The notes under the pieces are model-generated. The model had not been told where the DNA came from. It ran no database searches and saw only the letters and a list, made by a program, of their open reading frames with translations. From Pseudomonas chlororaphis subsp. chlororaphis (lineage in GTDB: Bacteria; Pseudomonadota; Gammaproteobacteria; Pseudomonadales; Pseudomonadaceae), in NCBI RefSeq assembly GCF_003945765.1, contig NZ_CP027712.1, positions 6,262,001 through 6,326,000 of the forward strand: DNA of 64,000 bases. The letters run 5' to 3'. This document shows, in pieces, positions 18,204 through 26,662 of the stretch. How positions within the stretch are numbered: position 1 is the first letter of the stretch; each line of letters starts with the position of its first letter. Both the position numbers and the translations under genes were made by a program.

Positions 18204-18218
18204 TTTTCTTAACTCCGC

Positions 18219-18749
18219 TTACAACGGCTTGACGGTGAACAGGCCATCGTCGTGGCCTTCTTCGGAACCGCCGTAGACCTGTTCGGCGACGGTGCGGATC
18301 TTGCTGCCGCGGGCCGCCAGGATCTGGTCCATGGCGCCGGCGAACCAGCCGGTGAACATGTAGTCGACCTTGCGCCCGACCTTGCCGTACACATAGACGA
18401 AGGCCGAGTGTTCGAGCTTGACGCTGGCGGTGCCCTTGTCGAGGTCGATGTCCTGGATCTTGAACAGACCCCAGCCGCGCTGCGACAGGCGCTTCATGTA
18501 GTGCTCGAACACCGCGACGCCTTCCAGGCCGTGGCATTCGGCTTCTTTTTCACACCAGTGCCAGGCGGATTTGTAGCCAGCCTTGTAGAGGATCTCGGCG
18601 TAGGCGTCGGCGCCCAGTACTTCCTCGATGCCCATGTGGTTGTTGACGAAGAAGTGACGCGGCACGTACAGCATCGGCAGGGCGTCGGAGGTCCAGACAC
18701 CGGTTTCGCTGTCGACTTCGATGGGCAGTTGCGGGGCGATCTTGGCCAT
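18219..18749 (-). CDS. DUF5943 protein of the dimethylglycine operon
   Basis: 176 residues, cytoplasmic, no signal peptide. It resembles the DUF5943/4-vinyl-reductase-like group found between the dipeptidase and dgcA genes in pseudomonads. Visible features are a Cys-rich WHWCEKEAECHG segment (about residues 64-75) and a GWFAGAMDQIL helix typical of V4R-like small-molecule domains. No activity is established to my knowledge. Its tight spacing to dgcA (15 nt) implies co-translation and a role in dimethylglycine use. Confidence 0.8.
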   Translation of the reverse strand: MAKIAPQLPIEVDSETGVWTSDALPMLYVPRHFFVNNHMGIEEVLGADAYAEILYKAGYKSAWHWCEKEAECHGLEGVAVFEHYMKRLSQRGWGLFKIQDIDLDKGTASVKLEHSAFVYVYGKVGRKVDYMFTGWFAGAMDQILAARGSKIRTVAEQVYGGSEEGHDDGLFTVKPL

Positions 18750-18786
18750 GTTTCAAAACTCCGGAATTCTTTTGGATTGGTGCATC

Positions 18787-18888
18787 CGTAGCCGCTGCGA
18801 AGGCTGCGATAAGACTCGAAGAGCCTTCCGAGGGCCGCAGGAGCGCGTCTCCTTCGGAGCCGATCGCAGTCTTCGGCAGCGGCTACAG
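18787..18888. repeat. REP pair, family A
   Basis: GTAGCCGCTGCGAAGGCTGC and the inverse CTTCGGCAGCGGCTACAG lie in the 162-bp gap between the dipeptidase and the DUF5943 gene, inside the dgc operon. Confidence 0.85.
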
Positions 18889-18911
18889 GTGTGTGCTGTG
18901 GAGGGTTGGCG

Positions 18912-19889
18912 TTATTCGCCCCAGACGTCCTTGAGGACGTTCACCCAGTTCTCGCCCATGATCTTGCGTACCACACGCTCGGAGTGACCGCGCTTGAGCA
19001 GGGTCTCGGTGAGGTTGGGGAACTCGCCCACGGTGCGGATGCCCAGCGGGTTGATGATCTTGCCGAAGTTGGTCAGGCGACGGGCGTAGCCCTTGTCGTG
19101 GGTCAGGTATTCGAAGAAGTCCTGGCCATGGCCCTGGGTGAAGTCGGTGCCGATGCCGATGGCGTCTTCGCCGACGATGTTCATGGTGTATTCGATGGCC
19201 TCGGCGTAGTCGTCGATGGTCGAGTCGATGCCCTTGGCCAGGAACGGCGCGAACATGGTCACGCCGACGAAACCGCCGTGGTCGGCGATGAACTTCAGCT
19301 CTTCATCGGACTTGTTGCGCGGGTGTTCCTTGAGGCCCGACGGCAGGCAGTGGGAGTAGCAGACCGGCTTTTTCGATTCGAGGATGACTTCCTCGGAGGT
19401 CTTGGAGCCGACGTGGGACAGGTCGCACATGACGCCGACGCGGTTCATCTCGGCGACGATCTCGCGACCGAAGCCCGACAGGCCGCCATCGCGCTCGTAG
19501 CAGCCGGTACCCACCAGGTTCTGGGTGTTGTAGCACATCTGCACGATCCCCACGCCCAGCTGCTTGAACACCTCGACGTAGCCGATCTGGTCCTCGTAGG
19601 CGTGGGCATTCTGGAAGCCGAACAGGATGCCGGTCTTGCCCAGTTCCTTGGCCTTGCGGATGTCGGCGGTGGTGCGCACCGGCATCACCAGGTCGCTGTT
19701 CTCGCGGATCAGCTTCTGGCTGGAGGCGATATTGTTGACCGTGGCCTGGAAGCCCTCCCACACCGACACGGTGCAGTTGGCCGCGGTCAGGCCGCCCTTG
19801 CGCATGTCTTCGAACAGCTCACGGTTCCACTTGGCAATGATCAGCCCGTCGATAACGATGCTGTCGGCGTGCAATTCGGCTGGGCTCAT
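18912..19889 (-). CDS. Membrane-dipeptidase-like (M19 family) hydrolase, first gene of the dgc operon
   Basis: 325 residues of the renal dipeptidase/M19 amidohydrolase family. Recognisable blocks are MCDLSHVGSKTSEE (metal His), SHCLPSGLKEHPRNKSDEE (the SHS-like block with a second metal His) and GIGTDFTQGHG. The first metal pair normally appears as DxHxD near the N-terminus; here the sequence reads DGLIIAKWNRE, so that motif is missing and the activity may differ from a standard dipeptidase. It heads the leftward run to dgcA. No substrate is known. Confidence 0.82.
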   Translation of the reverse strand: MSPAELHADSIVIDGLIIAKWNRELFEDMRKGGLTAANCTVSVWEGFQATVNNIASSQKLIRENSDLVMPVRTTADIRKAKELGKTGILFGFQNAHAYEDQIGYVEVFKQLGVGIVQMCYNTQNLVGTGCYERDGGLSGFGREIVAEMNRVGVMCDLSHVGSKTSEEVILESKKPVCYSHCLPSGLKEHPRNKSDEELKFIADHGGFVGVTMFAPFLAKGIDSTIDDYAEAIEYTMNIVGEDAIGIGTDFTQGHGQDFFEYLTHDKGYARRLTNFGKIINPLGIRTVGEFPNLTETLLKRGHSERVVRKIMGENWVNVLKDVWGE

Positions 19890-19984
19890 CAGGCAGTCCC
19901 CTTATTGGCAATTCATGCGCCGAATCGTCTGCCGGCGCTTTGGGGTCAGCATATGCCTCGGTGCCCGGGCAGCCGGGTGCAAAA

Positions 19985-20020
19985 ACGACAGGGGAATTGC
20001 CGAAAGCGTCAATCCGCGAC
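19985..20020 (-). promoter_or_regulatory. Putative GbdR site upstream of the dgc operon
   Basis: On the minus strand TGTCGC is followed at 10 bp by GACGC and at a further 21 bp by TGTCGT, a direct-repeat pattern like that upstream of gbcA and gbcB. It lies 96-131 bp before the dipeptidase start. The match is weaker than at the other sites. Confidence 0.4.
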
Positions 20021-20116
20021 AAAGGGTCTGCCGGGCGTCCCTTGCCCCATCTGTTCTTTGTCATGCGCATGGGCCAGAATCCGCCGCATCACTGGATTAG
20101 AGGGGGCTGCGACGCA

Positions 20117-20518
20117 ATGAAATCGATCTTCCTGGCTTTGGCACTGCTGGCGACGGGCGCACAGGCGGCTGAAGAAGCCGACAACTCCCCGTGCGACAGC
20201 GTCGAACAGGATCAACAGACTCTGGAATGCGCCACCTTCAACAAAACCACCGCCGAGCAACTGCTGAGCGACAACCTGCAGGGCCTGCTCGAACGCCTGG
20301 GCACGCAATACGGCAGCGACAAGGCGCAGCTGGCCGACATCACCGCCAAGGTGCAGAACGCCCAGCAGCTGTGGCAGAAACAGCGCGACGCCGACTGCGC
20401 CGTCGACACCTTCCCCGCCAAACCCGGCAGCAAGGCCTACGCCATTGCCCAGGCCGATTGCCTGGCGCGCATGAGCGATGAACGGTCGGAATTTCTTGAG
20501 TCGATCGGGCAGGAGTAA
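20117..20518 (+). CDS. LprI-family (DUF1311) secreted protein
   Basis: 133 residues with a clear signal peptide (MKSIFLALALLATGAQA, then AEEAD). The mature part has the DUF1311 pattern: a QQTLECATFNKTTAEQLL helix, a QQLWQKQRDADC block and a QADCLARMSDERSEFL ending, with paired cysteines. LprI homologues bind or inhibit lysozyme in mycobacteria; the Pseudomonas role is unproven. It stands alone between the dgc operon and the toxin-antitoxin pair. Confidence 0.75.
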   Translation: MKSIFLALALLATGAQAAEEADNSPCDSVEQDQQTLECATFNKTTAEQLLSDNLQGLLERLGTQYGSDKAQLADITAKVQNAQQLWQKQRDADCAVDTFPAKPGSKAYAIAQADCLARMSDERSEFLESIGQE

Positions 20519-20641
20519 CGAGTCGGCCGCAAGTTTTTCTACAACAGGAATACCGCAATCGCGGGCAAGGACTGGGCGTCCCCCCTGCTCCTACAGAAAC
20601 ATGAGCAATACCCGGACAAGGTTCTCGCCTTGGCCCGCGAG

Positions 20642-20687
20642 CGAATATAAGCAAAGATTGATTAATCTTATAAAAGACTTATATTCG
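20642..20687. promoter_or_regulatory. Nested inverted repeats at the relE promoter
   Basis: An outer perfect pair CGAATATAAG (20642-20651) and CTTATATTCG (20678-20687) encloses an inner pair AAGATT (20654-20659) and AATCTT (20664-20669). It is strongly AT-rich against the GC-rich surroundings and ends 3 bp before the toxin ATG. This is the position expected for autoregulation by a toxin-antitoxin complex. Confidence 0.65.
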
Positions 20688-20690
20688 TTC

Positions 20691-20945
20691 ATGAACAGCA
20701 TCCTGTGGACCCGTAAGGCCGTCAAACAACTGCTGCGATTGCACAGCGCCCATCAGGTACAGATCCGTGACGCGGTGACCTTGCTCGGCGACATGCCCGA
20801 CACCGGCAACGTCAAGGCGCTCAGCGGCCACGCCTATGCCTACCGCCTGCGAGTAGGCAGCTATCGAATCCTGTTCGACTGGGATGGCGCTATCAGAGTG
20901 GTCAGTATTCAAGAGGTCAAGAAACGTGACGAACGCACCTACTGA
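20691..20945 (+). CDS. RelE/ParE-family toxin
   Basis: 84 residues. The fold signature is ILWTRKAVKQLLRL (helix 1), VKALSGHAYAYRLRVGSYRILFDWDG (beta-strands) and IVSIQEVKKRDERTY-like end, with basic C-terminal residues K and R typical of ribosome-dependent mRNA interferases. The toxin gene precedes its antitoxin, and the stop overlaps the antitoxin start region by 20 nt. The start ATG at 20691 has a poor ribosome site, which would keep toxin output low. Confidence 0.85.
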   Translation: MNSILWTRKAVKQLLRLHSAHQVQIRDAVTLLGDMPDTGNVKALSGHAYAYRLRVGSYRILFDWDGAIRVVSIQEVKKRDERTY

Positions 20946-21252
20946 CATCCAGATCATCAACGGCACGGACGGCAAGCCGGCGTTCGTGGTGATCCCTTAT
21001 GCGGACTATGTGGCGCAACGCCAAGAGCGGGACCTGATCCCCCATGACGTGGTCAGCCGCATCGTTGACGGCGCCACGCCGATCCGCGCCTGGCGCGAGC
21101 ACCTGCACCTGACCCAGGACGAGGTCGCCAGGCGCCTGGGCATTTCCCAGCCGGCCTTCGCCCAGCAGGAAAGCGTCGCCAAGCCCCGCCGCGCCACCCG
21201 CGAGAAGATCGCCGCGGCCTTCGGCATTCGCGCCGACCAGCTGGAACTGTAA
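20926..21252 (+). CDS. Xre-type HTH antitoxin
   Basis: 108 residues from a GTG start at 20926, which has AGAGG about 10 nt upstream. The N-terminal half (IQIINGTDGKPAFVVIPYADY) resembles the toxin-binding part of Phd/HigA-like antitoxins. The C-terminal half (LTQDEVARRLGISQPAFAQQE) is a clean Cro/CI helix-turn-helix. It overlaps the toxin gene by 20 nt, so the two are coupled. It probably binds the nested inverted repeats at 20642-20687. Confidence 0.85.
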   Translation: MTNAPTDIQIINGTDGKPAFVVIPYADYVAQRQERDLIPHDVVSRIVDGATPIRAWREHLHLTQDEVARRLGISQPAFAQQESVAKPRRATREKIAAAFGIRADQLEL

Positions 21253-21285
21253 GCTGCACGCCATTCATCGAGAAAAGGTTTTCCC

Positions 21286-21702
21286 ATGAGCATCTGCGGC
21301 ATCGAAATCAAAGGCAGCGAAGCCATCTTCGCCCTGGCCACCCTGCAAGACGGCACGGCGCAACACCTGGCCAACACCTGTAAGAAAATCGCCCTGGACG
21401 ACGATGACGAAGCCGCCAACGTCAAAGCCTTCGCGGCCCAGGTGGCAGCCTTCGTCCGCGACAACGGCATCAGCCGCATCGCCATCAAGAAGCGCAGCAA
21501 AAAAGGCGAATTCGCCGGCGGCCCGACCACCTTCAAGATCGAAGGCGTGTTCCAGCTGCTGGACAACTGCGAGGTGACCCTGCTGTCGCCGCAGACCATC
21601 AATGCGCAGAACAAAAAGCACAACTTCGACCTGCCGGCGACGCTGAACAAGTATCAGCATGAGGCGTACAAGACCGCCTGTGCGGCGTTGCTGAAAAAGT
21701 AA
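21286..21702 (+). CDS. DUF3010 family protein
   Basis: 138 residues, cytoplasmic, beginning MSICGIEIKGSEAIFALA. This matches the conserved gammaproteobacterial DUF3010 family, which has an RNase-H-like look (G-I-E-I-K-G-S-E-A first strand) but no established function. RBS AAAAGG is upstream. It lies 33 bp after the antitoxin gene and could be read through from it. Confidence 0.75.
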   Translation: MSICGIEIKGSEAIFALATLQDGTAQHLANTCKKIALDDDDEAANVKAFAAQVAAFVRDNGISRIAIKKRSKKGEFAGGPTTFKIEGVFQLLDNCEVTLLSPQTINAQNKKHNFDLPATLNKYQHEAYKTACAALLKK

Positions 21703-21710
21703 TCCTGTCT

Positions 21711-21792
21711 CTGTAGGAGCAGTCCTTGCTCGCGATGCAGGCAACGCGCTGGGTCAGGCAGACCGCCATCGCGGGCAAGCCTCGCTCCTACA
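21711..21792. repeat. REP pair, family B
   Basis: CTGTAGGAGCAGTCCTTGCT and the inverse GGCAAGCCTCGCTCCTACAG lie between the convergent 3' ends of the DUF3010 gene and cdhR. Confidence 0.8.
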
Positions 21793-21803
21793 GAATCAGC
21801 AGC

Positions 21804-22751
21804 TTAGGCCTTCAGGCTTTGGCGCCGGTCTTCCCGCGGGCACTGGGCAAAGCGCGCGCGATAGCTGCGGGTGAAATACGAGGGTGATTCGAAGCCGCAG
21901 GCGATACTGACTTCCAGCACGCTCATGTCGGTCTGGCGCAGCAGTTGCCGGGCCTTTTCCAGGCGCAGCCCCAGGTAGAAGTTGCTCGGGGTGTCGTTCA
22001 GGTGCAGGCGGAACAGGCGTTCGAGCTGGCGTCGGGTGACCTTGATCGACTCGGCCAGTTGCAGGGTGCTCAGGGGCGGCTCGCTGTGCTGTTCCATCTC
22101 GCCGATCACCTGCACCAGCTTCTTGTTGCGGATGCCGTAGCGGGTGGCGACCTCCATGCGCTGGTGGTCCTTGCGCGGGCGGATGCGCCCGAGCACGAAC
22201 TGTTCGCTGACCTGGATCGCCAGCTCCGGGCCGTGGGCCTGGCCGATCAGGTCGAGCATCATGTCGATGGACGCGGTGCCGCCGGCCGAGGTGATGCGCC
22301 GCCGGTCGATCTCGAACAGCTCCTGGGTCACGCTGAGCTGGGGGTAGGACTCCTTGAACGCCTCGATCGCTTCCCAGTGCAGGGTCACGCGGTGGCCTTC
22401 GAGCAGCCCGGCCTGCGCCAGGACCACGCTGCCGGTGTCGATGCCACCCAGGGTCACGCCTTCCACATCCAGGCGGCGCAACCAGTGCACCAGCGCCGGG
22501 GTGACGAACTTCAATGGTTCGAAGCCGGCCACCACCAGCAGGGTCGCGCCCTTCTTCAATGGCTCCAGCGCCGCGTCGGCGTTGACCGACATGCCGTTGC
22601 TCGCCAATACCGCGCCGCCATCGGCGCTCAGAACATGCCAGCGATACAGCTCGCCGCGAAAGCGATTGGCCACGCGCAGCGGTTCGATGGCCGAGATGAA
22701 CCCGATGGCCGAGAAGCCCGGCATCAGCAAGAAATAGAAATCCTGGGACAT
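21804..22751 (-). CDS. cdhR: Carnitine catabolism regulator, GATase1-like AraC family
   Basis: 315 residues. The N-terminal DJ-1/glutamine-amidotransferase-like domain (FYFLLMPGFSAIGFISAIEPLR) is catalytically dead, as in GbdR and ArgR relatives. The C-terminal AraC domain has two helix-turn-helices (LAESIKVTRRQLERLF and VSIACGFESPSYFTRSYRARF). In P. aeruginosa CdhR activates the carnitine operon in response to carnitine (established). Divergent from caiX. The start MSQDFYF (22751) is chosen by family alignment; the frame runs 21 codons further upstream without similarity. Confidence 0.93.
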   Translation of the reverse strand: MSQDFYFLLMPGFSAIGFISAIEPLRVANRFRGELYRWHVLSADGGAVLASNGMSVNADAALEPLKKGATLLVVAGFEPLKFVTPALVHWLRRLDVEGVTLGGIDTGSVVLAQAGLLEGHRVTLHWEAIEAFKESYPQLSVTQELFEIDRRRITSAGGTASIDMMLDLIGQAHGPELAIQVSEQFVLGRIRPRKDHQRMEVATRYGIRNKKLVQVIGEMEQHSEPPLSTLQLAESIKVTRRQLERLFRLHLNDTPSNFYLGLRLEKARQLLRQTDMSVLEVSIACGFESPSYFTRSYRARFAQCPREDRRQSLKA

Positions 22752-22820
22752 GGAACGCACTCGGATGACGGGCAGCGTGGCCACTGTGATACGCCGTTTC
22801 CACGCCGGGTTCAAGACGAA

Positions 22821-22855
22821 GGTCGCTGCAGTGCAAGAGCCGGTCGCCGCTGTGC
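22821..22855 (+). promoter_or_regulatory. Putative CdhR/GbdR operator upstream of caiX
   Basis: Two direct repeats start 21 bp apart: GGTCGCTGCAGTGC (22821) and GGTCGCCGCTGTGC (22842). They lie 90-124 bp before the caiX ATG in the cdhR-caiX intergenic region. The regularity and position fit an AraC-family activator site; which regulator binds is inference. Confidence 0.6.
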
Positions 22856-22944
22856 GTTTTCAGCGCCCGCCGGCTGCGTAACGTGGCATCACCGGCGCAC
22901 ATAGACGCCGGAACCGACAATAACGACCTGCCGAGGAAACCTTC

Positions 22945-23889
22945 ATGAAACGACTGATCAGCAGTTGCGTCCTTGCACTCAGCGGTACCGTCTTTCTCAG
23001 CTCCGGCGCCATGGCCGCCGACGCCGCCAGCTGCCAGAACGTGCGCCTCGGCGTGGTCAACTGGACCGACGTGATCGCCACCAGCGCCATGGCCCAGGTG
23101 CTGCTCGACGGCCTCGGCTACAAGACCAAGCAGACCAGCGCCTCGCAGCAGATCATTTTCGCCGGCATCCGCGACCAGCGCCTGGACCTGTTCCTCGGCT
23201 ACTGGAACCCGCTGATGACCCAGACCATCACCCCCTTCGTCGACGCCAAGCAGGTCAAGGTGCTGGCCGAGCCCAGCCTCAAGGACGCCCGCGCCACCCT
23301 CGCCGTGCCCACCTACCTGGCGGACAAGGGCCTGAAAACCTTCGCCGACATCGCCACATTCGAGAAGGAACTGGGCGGCAAGATCTACGGCATCGAGCCC
23401 GGCTCGGGCGCCAATACCCAGATCAAGGCGATGATCACCAAGAACCAGTTCGGCCTGGGCAAATTCCAGCTGGTCGAATCCAGCGAGGCCGGCATGCTGG
23501 CGGCGGTGGATCGCGCGGTGCGACGCAAGGAAGCCGTGGTGTTCTTCGGCTGGGCGCCGCACCCGATGAACGTCAATGTGCAGATGACCTACCTCACTGG
23601 CAGCGACGACGCCCTGGGCCCGAATGAAGGCATGGCCACGGTGTGGACCGTCACCGCGCCGACCTACGCCGAGCAGTGCCCGAATGTCAGCCGGCTGCTG
23701 AGCAACCTGACCTTCAGCGCCGAGGACGAGAGCCGCATGATGCAACCGCTGCTCGACCACAAGGACGCCCTGGAATCGGCCAGGCAATGGCTGGCCGAGC
23801 ATCCGCAGGACAAGGCGCGCTGGCTCCAAGGGGTCACCACCTTCGACGGCAAGCCGGCCGCCGACAACCTGAAACTGACCAGCCAATAA
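22945..23889 (+). CDS. caiX: Carnitine-binding periplasmic protein of the Cbc transporter
   Basis: 314 residues with a signal peptide (cut after AMA, about residue 24). It belongs to the choline/betaine/carnitine SBP family: the NWTDVIATSAMAQVLLDGLGY block, WNPLM, GIEPGSGANTQIK and FFGWAPHPMN carry the aromatic-box residues that bind quaternary amines. In P. aeruginosa CaiX delivers carnitine to the CbcWV permease (established), which is encoded at 33,358-35,378 here. First gene of the carnitine operon; RBS GAGGAA. Confidence 0.93.
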   Translation: MKRLISSCVLALSGTVFLSSGAMAADAASCQNVRLGVVNWTDVIATSAMAQVLLDGLGYKTKQTSASQQIIFAGIRDQRLDLFLGYWNPLMTQTITPFVDAKQVKVLAEPSLKDARATLAVPTYLADKGLKTFADIATFEKELGGKIYGIEPGSGANTQIKAMITKNQFGLGKFQLVESSEAGMLAAVDRAVRRKEAVVFFGWAPHPMNVNVQMTYLTGSDDALGPNEGMATVWTVTAPTYAEQCPNVSRLLSNLTFSAEDESRMMQPLLDHKDALESARQWLAEHPQDKARWLQGVTTFDGKPAADNLKLTSQ

Positions 23890-23962
23890 CCACCCCGAAC
23901 TCCCTCTGCGCAGCGCCAAACGCCTGCGCAGCGACCCACCACGCCTGTAAGGAACCCGCACC

Positions 23963-24850
23963 ATGAACCACGACGTCATCATCACCTGCGCACTCACCGG
24001 TGCTGGCGACACGACCGCCAAGAGCCCCCACGTGCCGGTCACCCCGAAACAGATTGCCGCCGCCGCGGTGGAAGCGGCCAAGGCCGGCGCCACCGTGGTC
24101 CACTGCCACGTGCGCAACCCGGACACCGGCAAGTTCAGCCGCGATGTCGCGCTGTACCGCGAAGTGATGGAGCGTATCCGCGAGGCGGACGTCGACATCA
24201 TCGTCAACCTCACCGCCGGGATGGGCGGCGACCTGGAGATCGGCGGCGGCGAAAACCCGATGGAGTTCGGCCCCAATACCGACCTGGTCGGCCCGTTGAC
24301 CCGCCTGGCCCACGTCGAGGAACTGCTGCCGGAAATCTGCACCCTGGACTGCGGCACCCTGAACTTCGGCGACGGCGACACCATTTACGTGTCCACCCCG
24401 GCGCAACTGCGCGCCGGCGCCAAGCGCATCCAAGAGCTGGGGGTGAAGGCCGAGCTGGAAATCTTCGACACCGGCCACCTGTGGTTCGCCAAACAGATGA
24501 TCAAGGAAGGCCTGCTGGACGACCCGCTGTTCCAGCTGTGCCTGGGCATTCCCTGGGGTGCGCCGGCCGACACCACCACCATGAAGGCCATGGTCGACAA
24601 CCTGCCGGCCGGCGCGGTCTGGGCCGGCTTCGGTATCGGCCGCATGCAGATGCCGATGGCCGCGCAGGCGGTGCTGCTGGGCGGCAACGTGCGGGTCGGC
24701 CTGGAGGACAACCTGTGGCTGGACAAGGGCGTACTGGCGACCAACGGCCAGTTGGTGGAGCGCGCCGGCGAGATCCTCAGCCGCCTCGGCGCCCGCGTCC
24801 TGACCCCGGCCGAGGGCCGGGCCAAGATGGGCCTGCGCAAGCGCGGCTGA
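23963..24850 (+). CDS. cdhC: 3-dehydrocarnitine cleavage enzyme (BKACE/DUF849)
   Basis: 295 residues of the beta-keto acid cleavage family. It uses acetyl-CoA to split 3-dehydrocarnitine into acetoacetate and betainyl-CoA. The zinc histidines are H47 and H49 in [10 protein letters not shown], near an early CALTGAGD motif; NLTAGMGGD and [12 protein letters not shown] are the other family blocks. It lies 73 bp after caiX with RBS AAGGA, and a REP pair separates it from cdhA. Confidence 0.94.
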   Translation: MNHDVIITCALTGAGDTTAKSPHVPVTPKQIAAAAVEAAKAGATVVHCHVRNPDTGKFSRDVALYREVMERIREADVDIIVNLTAGMGGDLEIGGGENPMEFGPNTDLVGPLTRLAHVEELLPEICTLDCGTLNFGDGDTIYVSTPAQLRAGAKRIQELGVKAELEIFDTGHLWFAKQMIKEGLLDDPLFQLCLGIPWGAPADTTTMKAMVDNLPAGAVWAGFGIGRMQMPMAAQAVLLGGNVRVGLEDNLWLDKGVLATNGQLVERAGEILSRLGARVLTPAEGRAKMGLRKRG

Positions 24851-24867
24851 CCCCGAAGGCGGTTGCC

Positions 24868-25017
24868 TGTAGCCGCTGCCGAGCAACGCGAGGCTGCGCA
24901 CGGTTGCAACACAGCCGCCACAAGGGCCACCACGAATGACCTGATTTACCGCGCCGTCTGGCCTTACGACTGCTGCGCAGCCGCACGCAGCCTCGCGTTG
25001 CCCGGCAGCGGCTACAG
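24868..25017. repeat. REP pair, family A, in the cdhC-cdhA junction
   Basis: TGTAGCCGCTGCCGAGCAAC and the inverse CCCGGCAGCGGCTACAG lie inside the carnitine operon. Confidence 0.85.
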
Positions 25018-25049
25018 ATACGTCCACTTTTGACTTTCAGGAAATGACC

Positions 25050-26015
25050 ATGAGCTTTATCACCGAAATCAAAACCTTCGCCGCCCTGGGCAGCGGTGTC
25101 ATCGGCAGCGGCTGGGTAGCGCGCGCCCTCGCCCACGGCCTGGACGTGGTGGCCTGGGACCCGGCGCCCGGCGCCGAGGTGGCCCTGCGCAAGCGCGTGG
25201 CCAATGCCTGGGGCGCCCTGGAGAAACAGGGCCTGGCACCGGGCGCGTCCCAGGATCGCCTGCGCTTTGTCGCGACCATCGAGGAGTGCGTGAAAGACGC
25301 CGACTTCATCCAGGAAAGCGCCCCGGAACGCCTGGAGCTGAAGCTCGAGCTGCACGCCAGGATCAGCGCCGCGGCCAAGCCCAATGCGCTGATCGGCTCC
25401 AGCACTTCCGGCCTGCTGCCGAGCGAGTTCTACGAGAGCTCCACCCACCCGGAACGCTGCGTGGTCGGCCACCCGTTCAACCCGGTGTACCTGCTACCGC
25501 TGGTGGAAGTGGTCGGCGGCAAGAACACCGCGCCAGAAGCCGTGCAGGCCGCGATCAAGGTCTATGAATCCCTCGGCATGCGCCCGCTGCATGTGCGCAA
25601 GGAAGTCCCGGGCTTTATCGCCGACCGTCTTTTGGAGGCGCTGTGGCGCGAGGCCTTGCACCTGGTCAACGACGGCGTCGCCACTACCGGCGAAATCGAC
25701 GACGCGATCCGCTTCGGCGCCGGCCTGCGCTGGTCGTTCATGGGCACTTTCCTGACCTACACCCTGGCCGGGGGCGATGCCGGCATGCGCCACTTCATGG
25801 CCCAGTTCGGCCCGGCCCTGCAGCTGCCGTGGACCTACCTGCCGGCCCCGGAACTGACCGACAAGCTGATCGACGACGTGGTCGAAGGCACCGCCGAGCA
25901 GCTCGGCACCCACAGCATTTCGGCGCTGGAGCGCTATCGTGATGACTGCCTGCTCGCCGTGCTCGAAGCGGTTAAAACCACCAAGGCCAAACACGGCATG
26001 AGCTTCAGCGAGTAA
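25050..26015 (+). CDS. cdhA: L-carnitine dehydrogenase
   Basis: 321 residues of the 3-hydroxyacyl-CoA dehydrogenase family that oxidises L-carnitine to 3-dehydrocarnitine with NAD+. The Rossmann motif GSGVIGSGW is at about 13-21. [13 protein letters not shown] and the catalytic [16 protein letters not shown] follow, then the C-terminal dimer domain. Of two in-frame ATGs I chose 25050 ([10 protein letters not shown]), which has AGGA about 9 nt upstream; 25044 is too close to it. Confidence 0.94.
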   Translation: MSFITEIKTFAALGSGVIGSGWVARALAHGLDVVAWDPAPGAEVALRKRVANAWGALEKQGLAPGASQDRLRFVATIEECVKDADFIQESAPERLELKLELHARISAAAKPNALIGSSTSGLLPSEFYESSTHPERCVVGHPFNPVYLLPLVEVVGGKNTAPEAVQAAIKVYESLGMRPLHVRKEVPGFIADRLLEALWREALHLVNDGVATTGEIDDAIRFGAGLRWSFMGTFLTYTLAGGDAGMRHFMAQFGPALQLPWTYLPAPELTDKLIDDVVEGTAEQLGTHSISALERYRDDCLLAVLEAVKTTKAKHGMSFSE

Positions 26016-26028
26016 CCCTGACGCCCCC

Positions 26029-26131
26029 TGTAGCCGCTGCCGCAGGCTGCGATAAGGCTCGAAGAGCCTTCCAGGGGCCGCAAGAGCGCGTCTCCTGCGG
26101 AGCCGATCGCAGCCTTCGGCAGCGGCTACAG
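26029..26131. repeat. REP pair, family A, in the cdhA-cdhB junction
   Basis: TGTAGCCGCTGCCGCAGGCT and the inverse CCTTCGGCAGCGGCTACAG. This is the second REP pair within the carnitine operon. Confidence 0.85.
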
Positions 26132-26162
26132 GTTCAGCCCGCCATTTTCGTGAGCCCATGAC

Positions 26163-26639
26163 ATGCCCGCACTCACCACCTACACCACCCGCATCAGCCC
26201 CGACTGGGTCGATTACAACGGCCACCTGCGGGACGCTTTCTACCTGCTGATTTTCAGCTACGCCACCGACGCCCTGATGGACCAACTGGGCATGGACAGC
26301 AACCACCGCGAAGCCAGCGGCAACTCGCTGTTCACCCTGGAGCTGCACCTCAATTACCTGCATGAAGTGAAGCTCGATACCGAGGTCGAAGTGCACACCC
26401 AAATCATCGGCCACGACCGTAAGCGCCTGCACCTGTACCACAGCCTGCACAAGGTCGGTGACAACCTGGAACTGGCCGGCAACGAGCAGATGCTGCTCCA
26501 CGTCGACCTCGCCGGCCCGCGCTCGGCGCCGTTCAGCGAGCCGGTGCTGAACAGGCTGCGAGCCATCGCCGCCGAGCAGGCCGACCTGCCCGCCCCCGCC
26601 TGGATCGGTCGGGTGATTGCCCTGCATCCGGAAAAATAA
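26163..26639 (+). CDS. cdhB: Betainyl-CoA thioesterase
   Basis: 158 residues with a hot-dog fold. The catalytic helix region is RISPDWVDYNGHLRDAFYLLIFSYATDALM, with the D-x2-G-H pattern typical of 4HBT thioesterases. It releases betaine from betainyl-CoA made by CdhC, which feeds GbcAB. The ribosome site is weak, and it lies 23 bp before the dioxygenase gene. Confidence 0.92.
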   Translation: MPALTTYTTRISPDWVDYNGHLRDAFYLLIFSYATDALMDQLGMDSNHREASGNSLFTLELHLNYLHEVKLDTEVEVHTQIIGHDRKRLHLYHSLHKVGDNLELAGNEQMLLHVDLAGPRSAPFSEPVLNRLRAIAAEQADLPAPAWIGRVIALHPEK

Positions 26640-26662
26640 CCGCCCATAAACAGGAGCGCACC

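Noticed and set aside
14056..18212. Two long plus-strand frames (667 and 723 codons) opposite dgcB and dgcA
   Set aside because: The opposite strand encodes full-length conserved proteins with intact cofactor motifs. The frames are a GC-bias effect.
20519..20641. Complete family-B REP pair after the LprI-like gene
   Set aside because: Only decayed fragments (AATCGCGGGCAAGG and CTGCTCCTACAG) remain, not a proper inverted pair.
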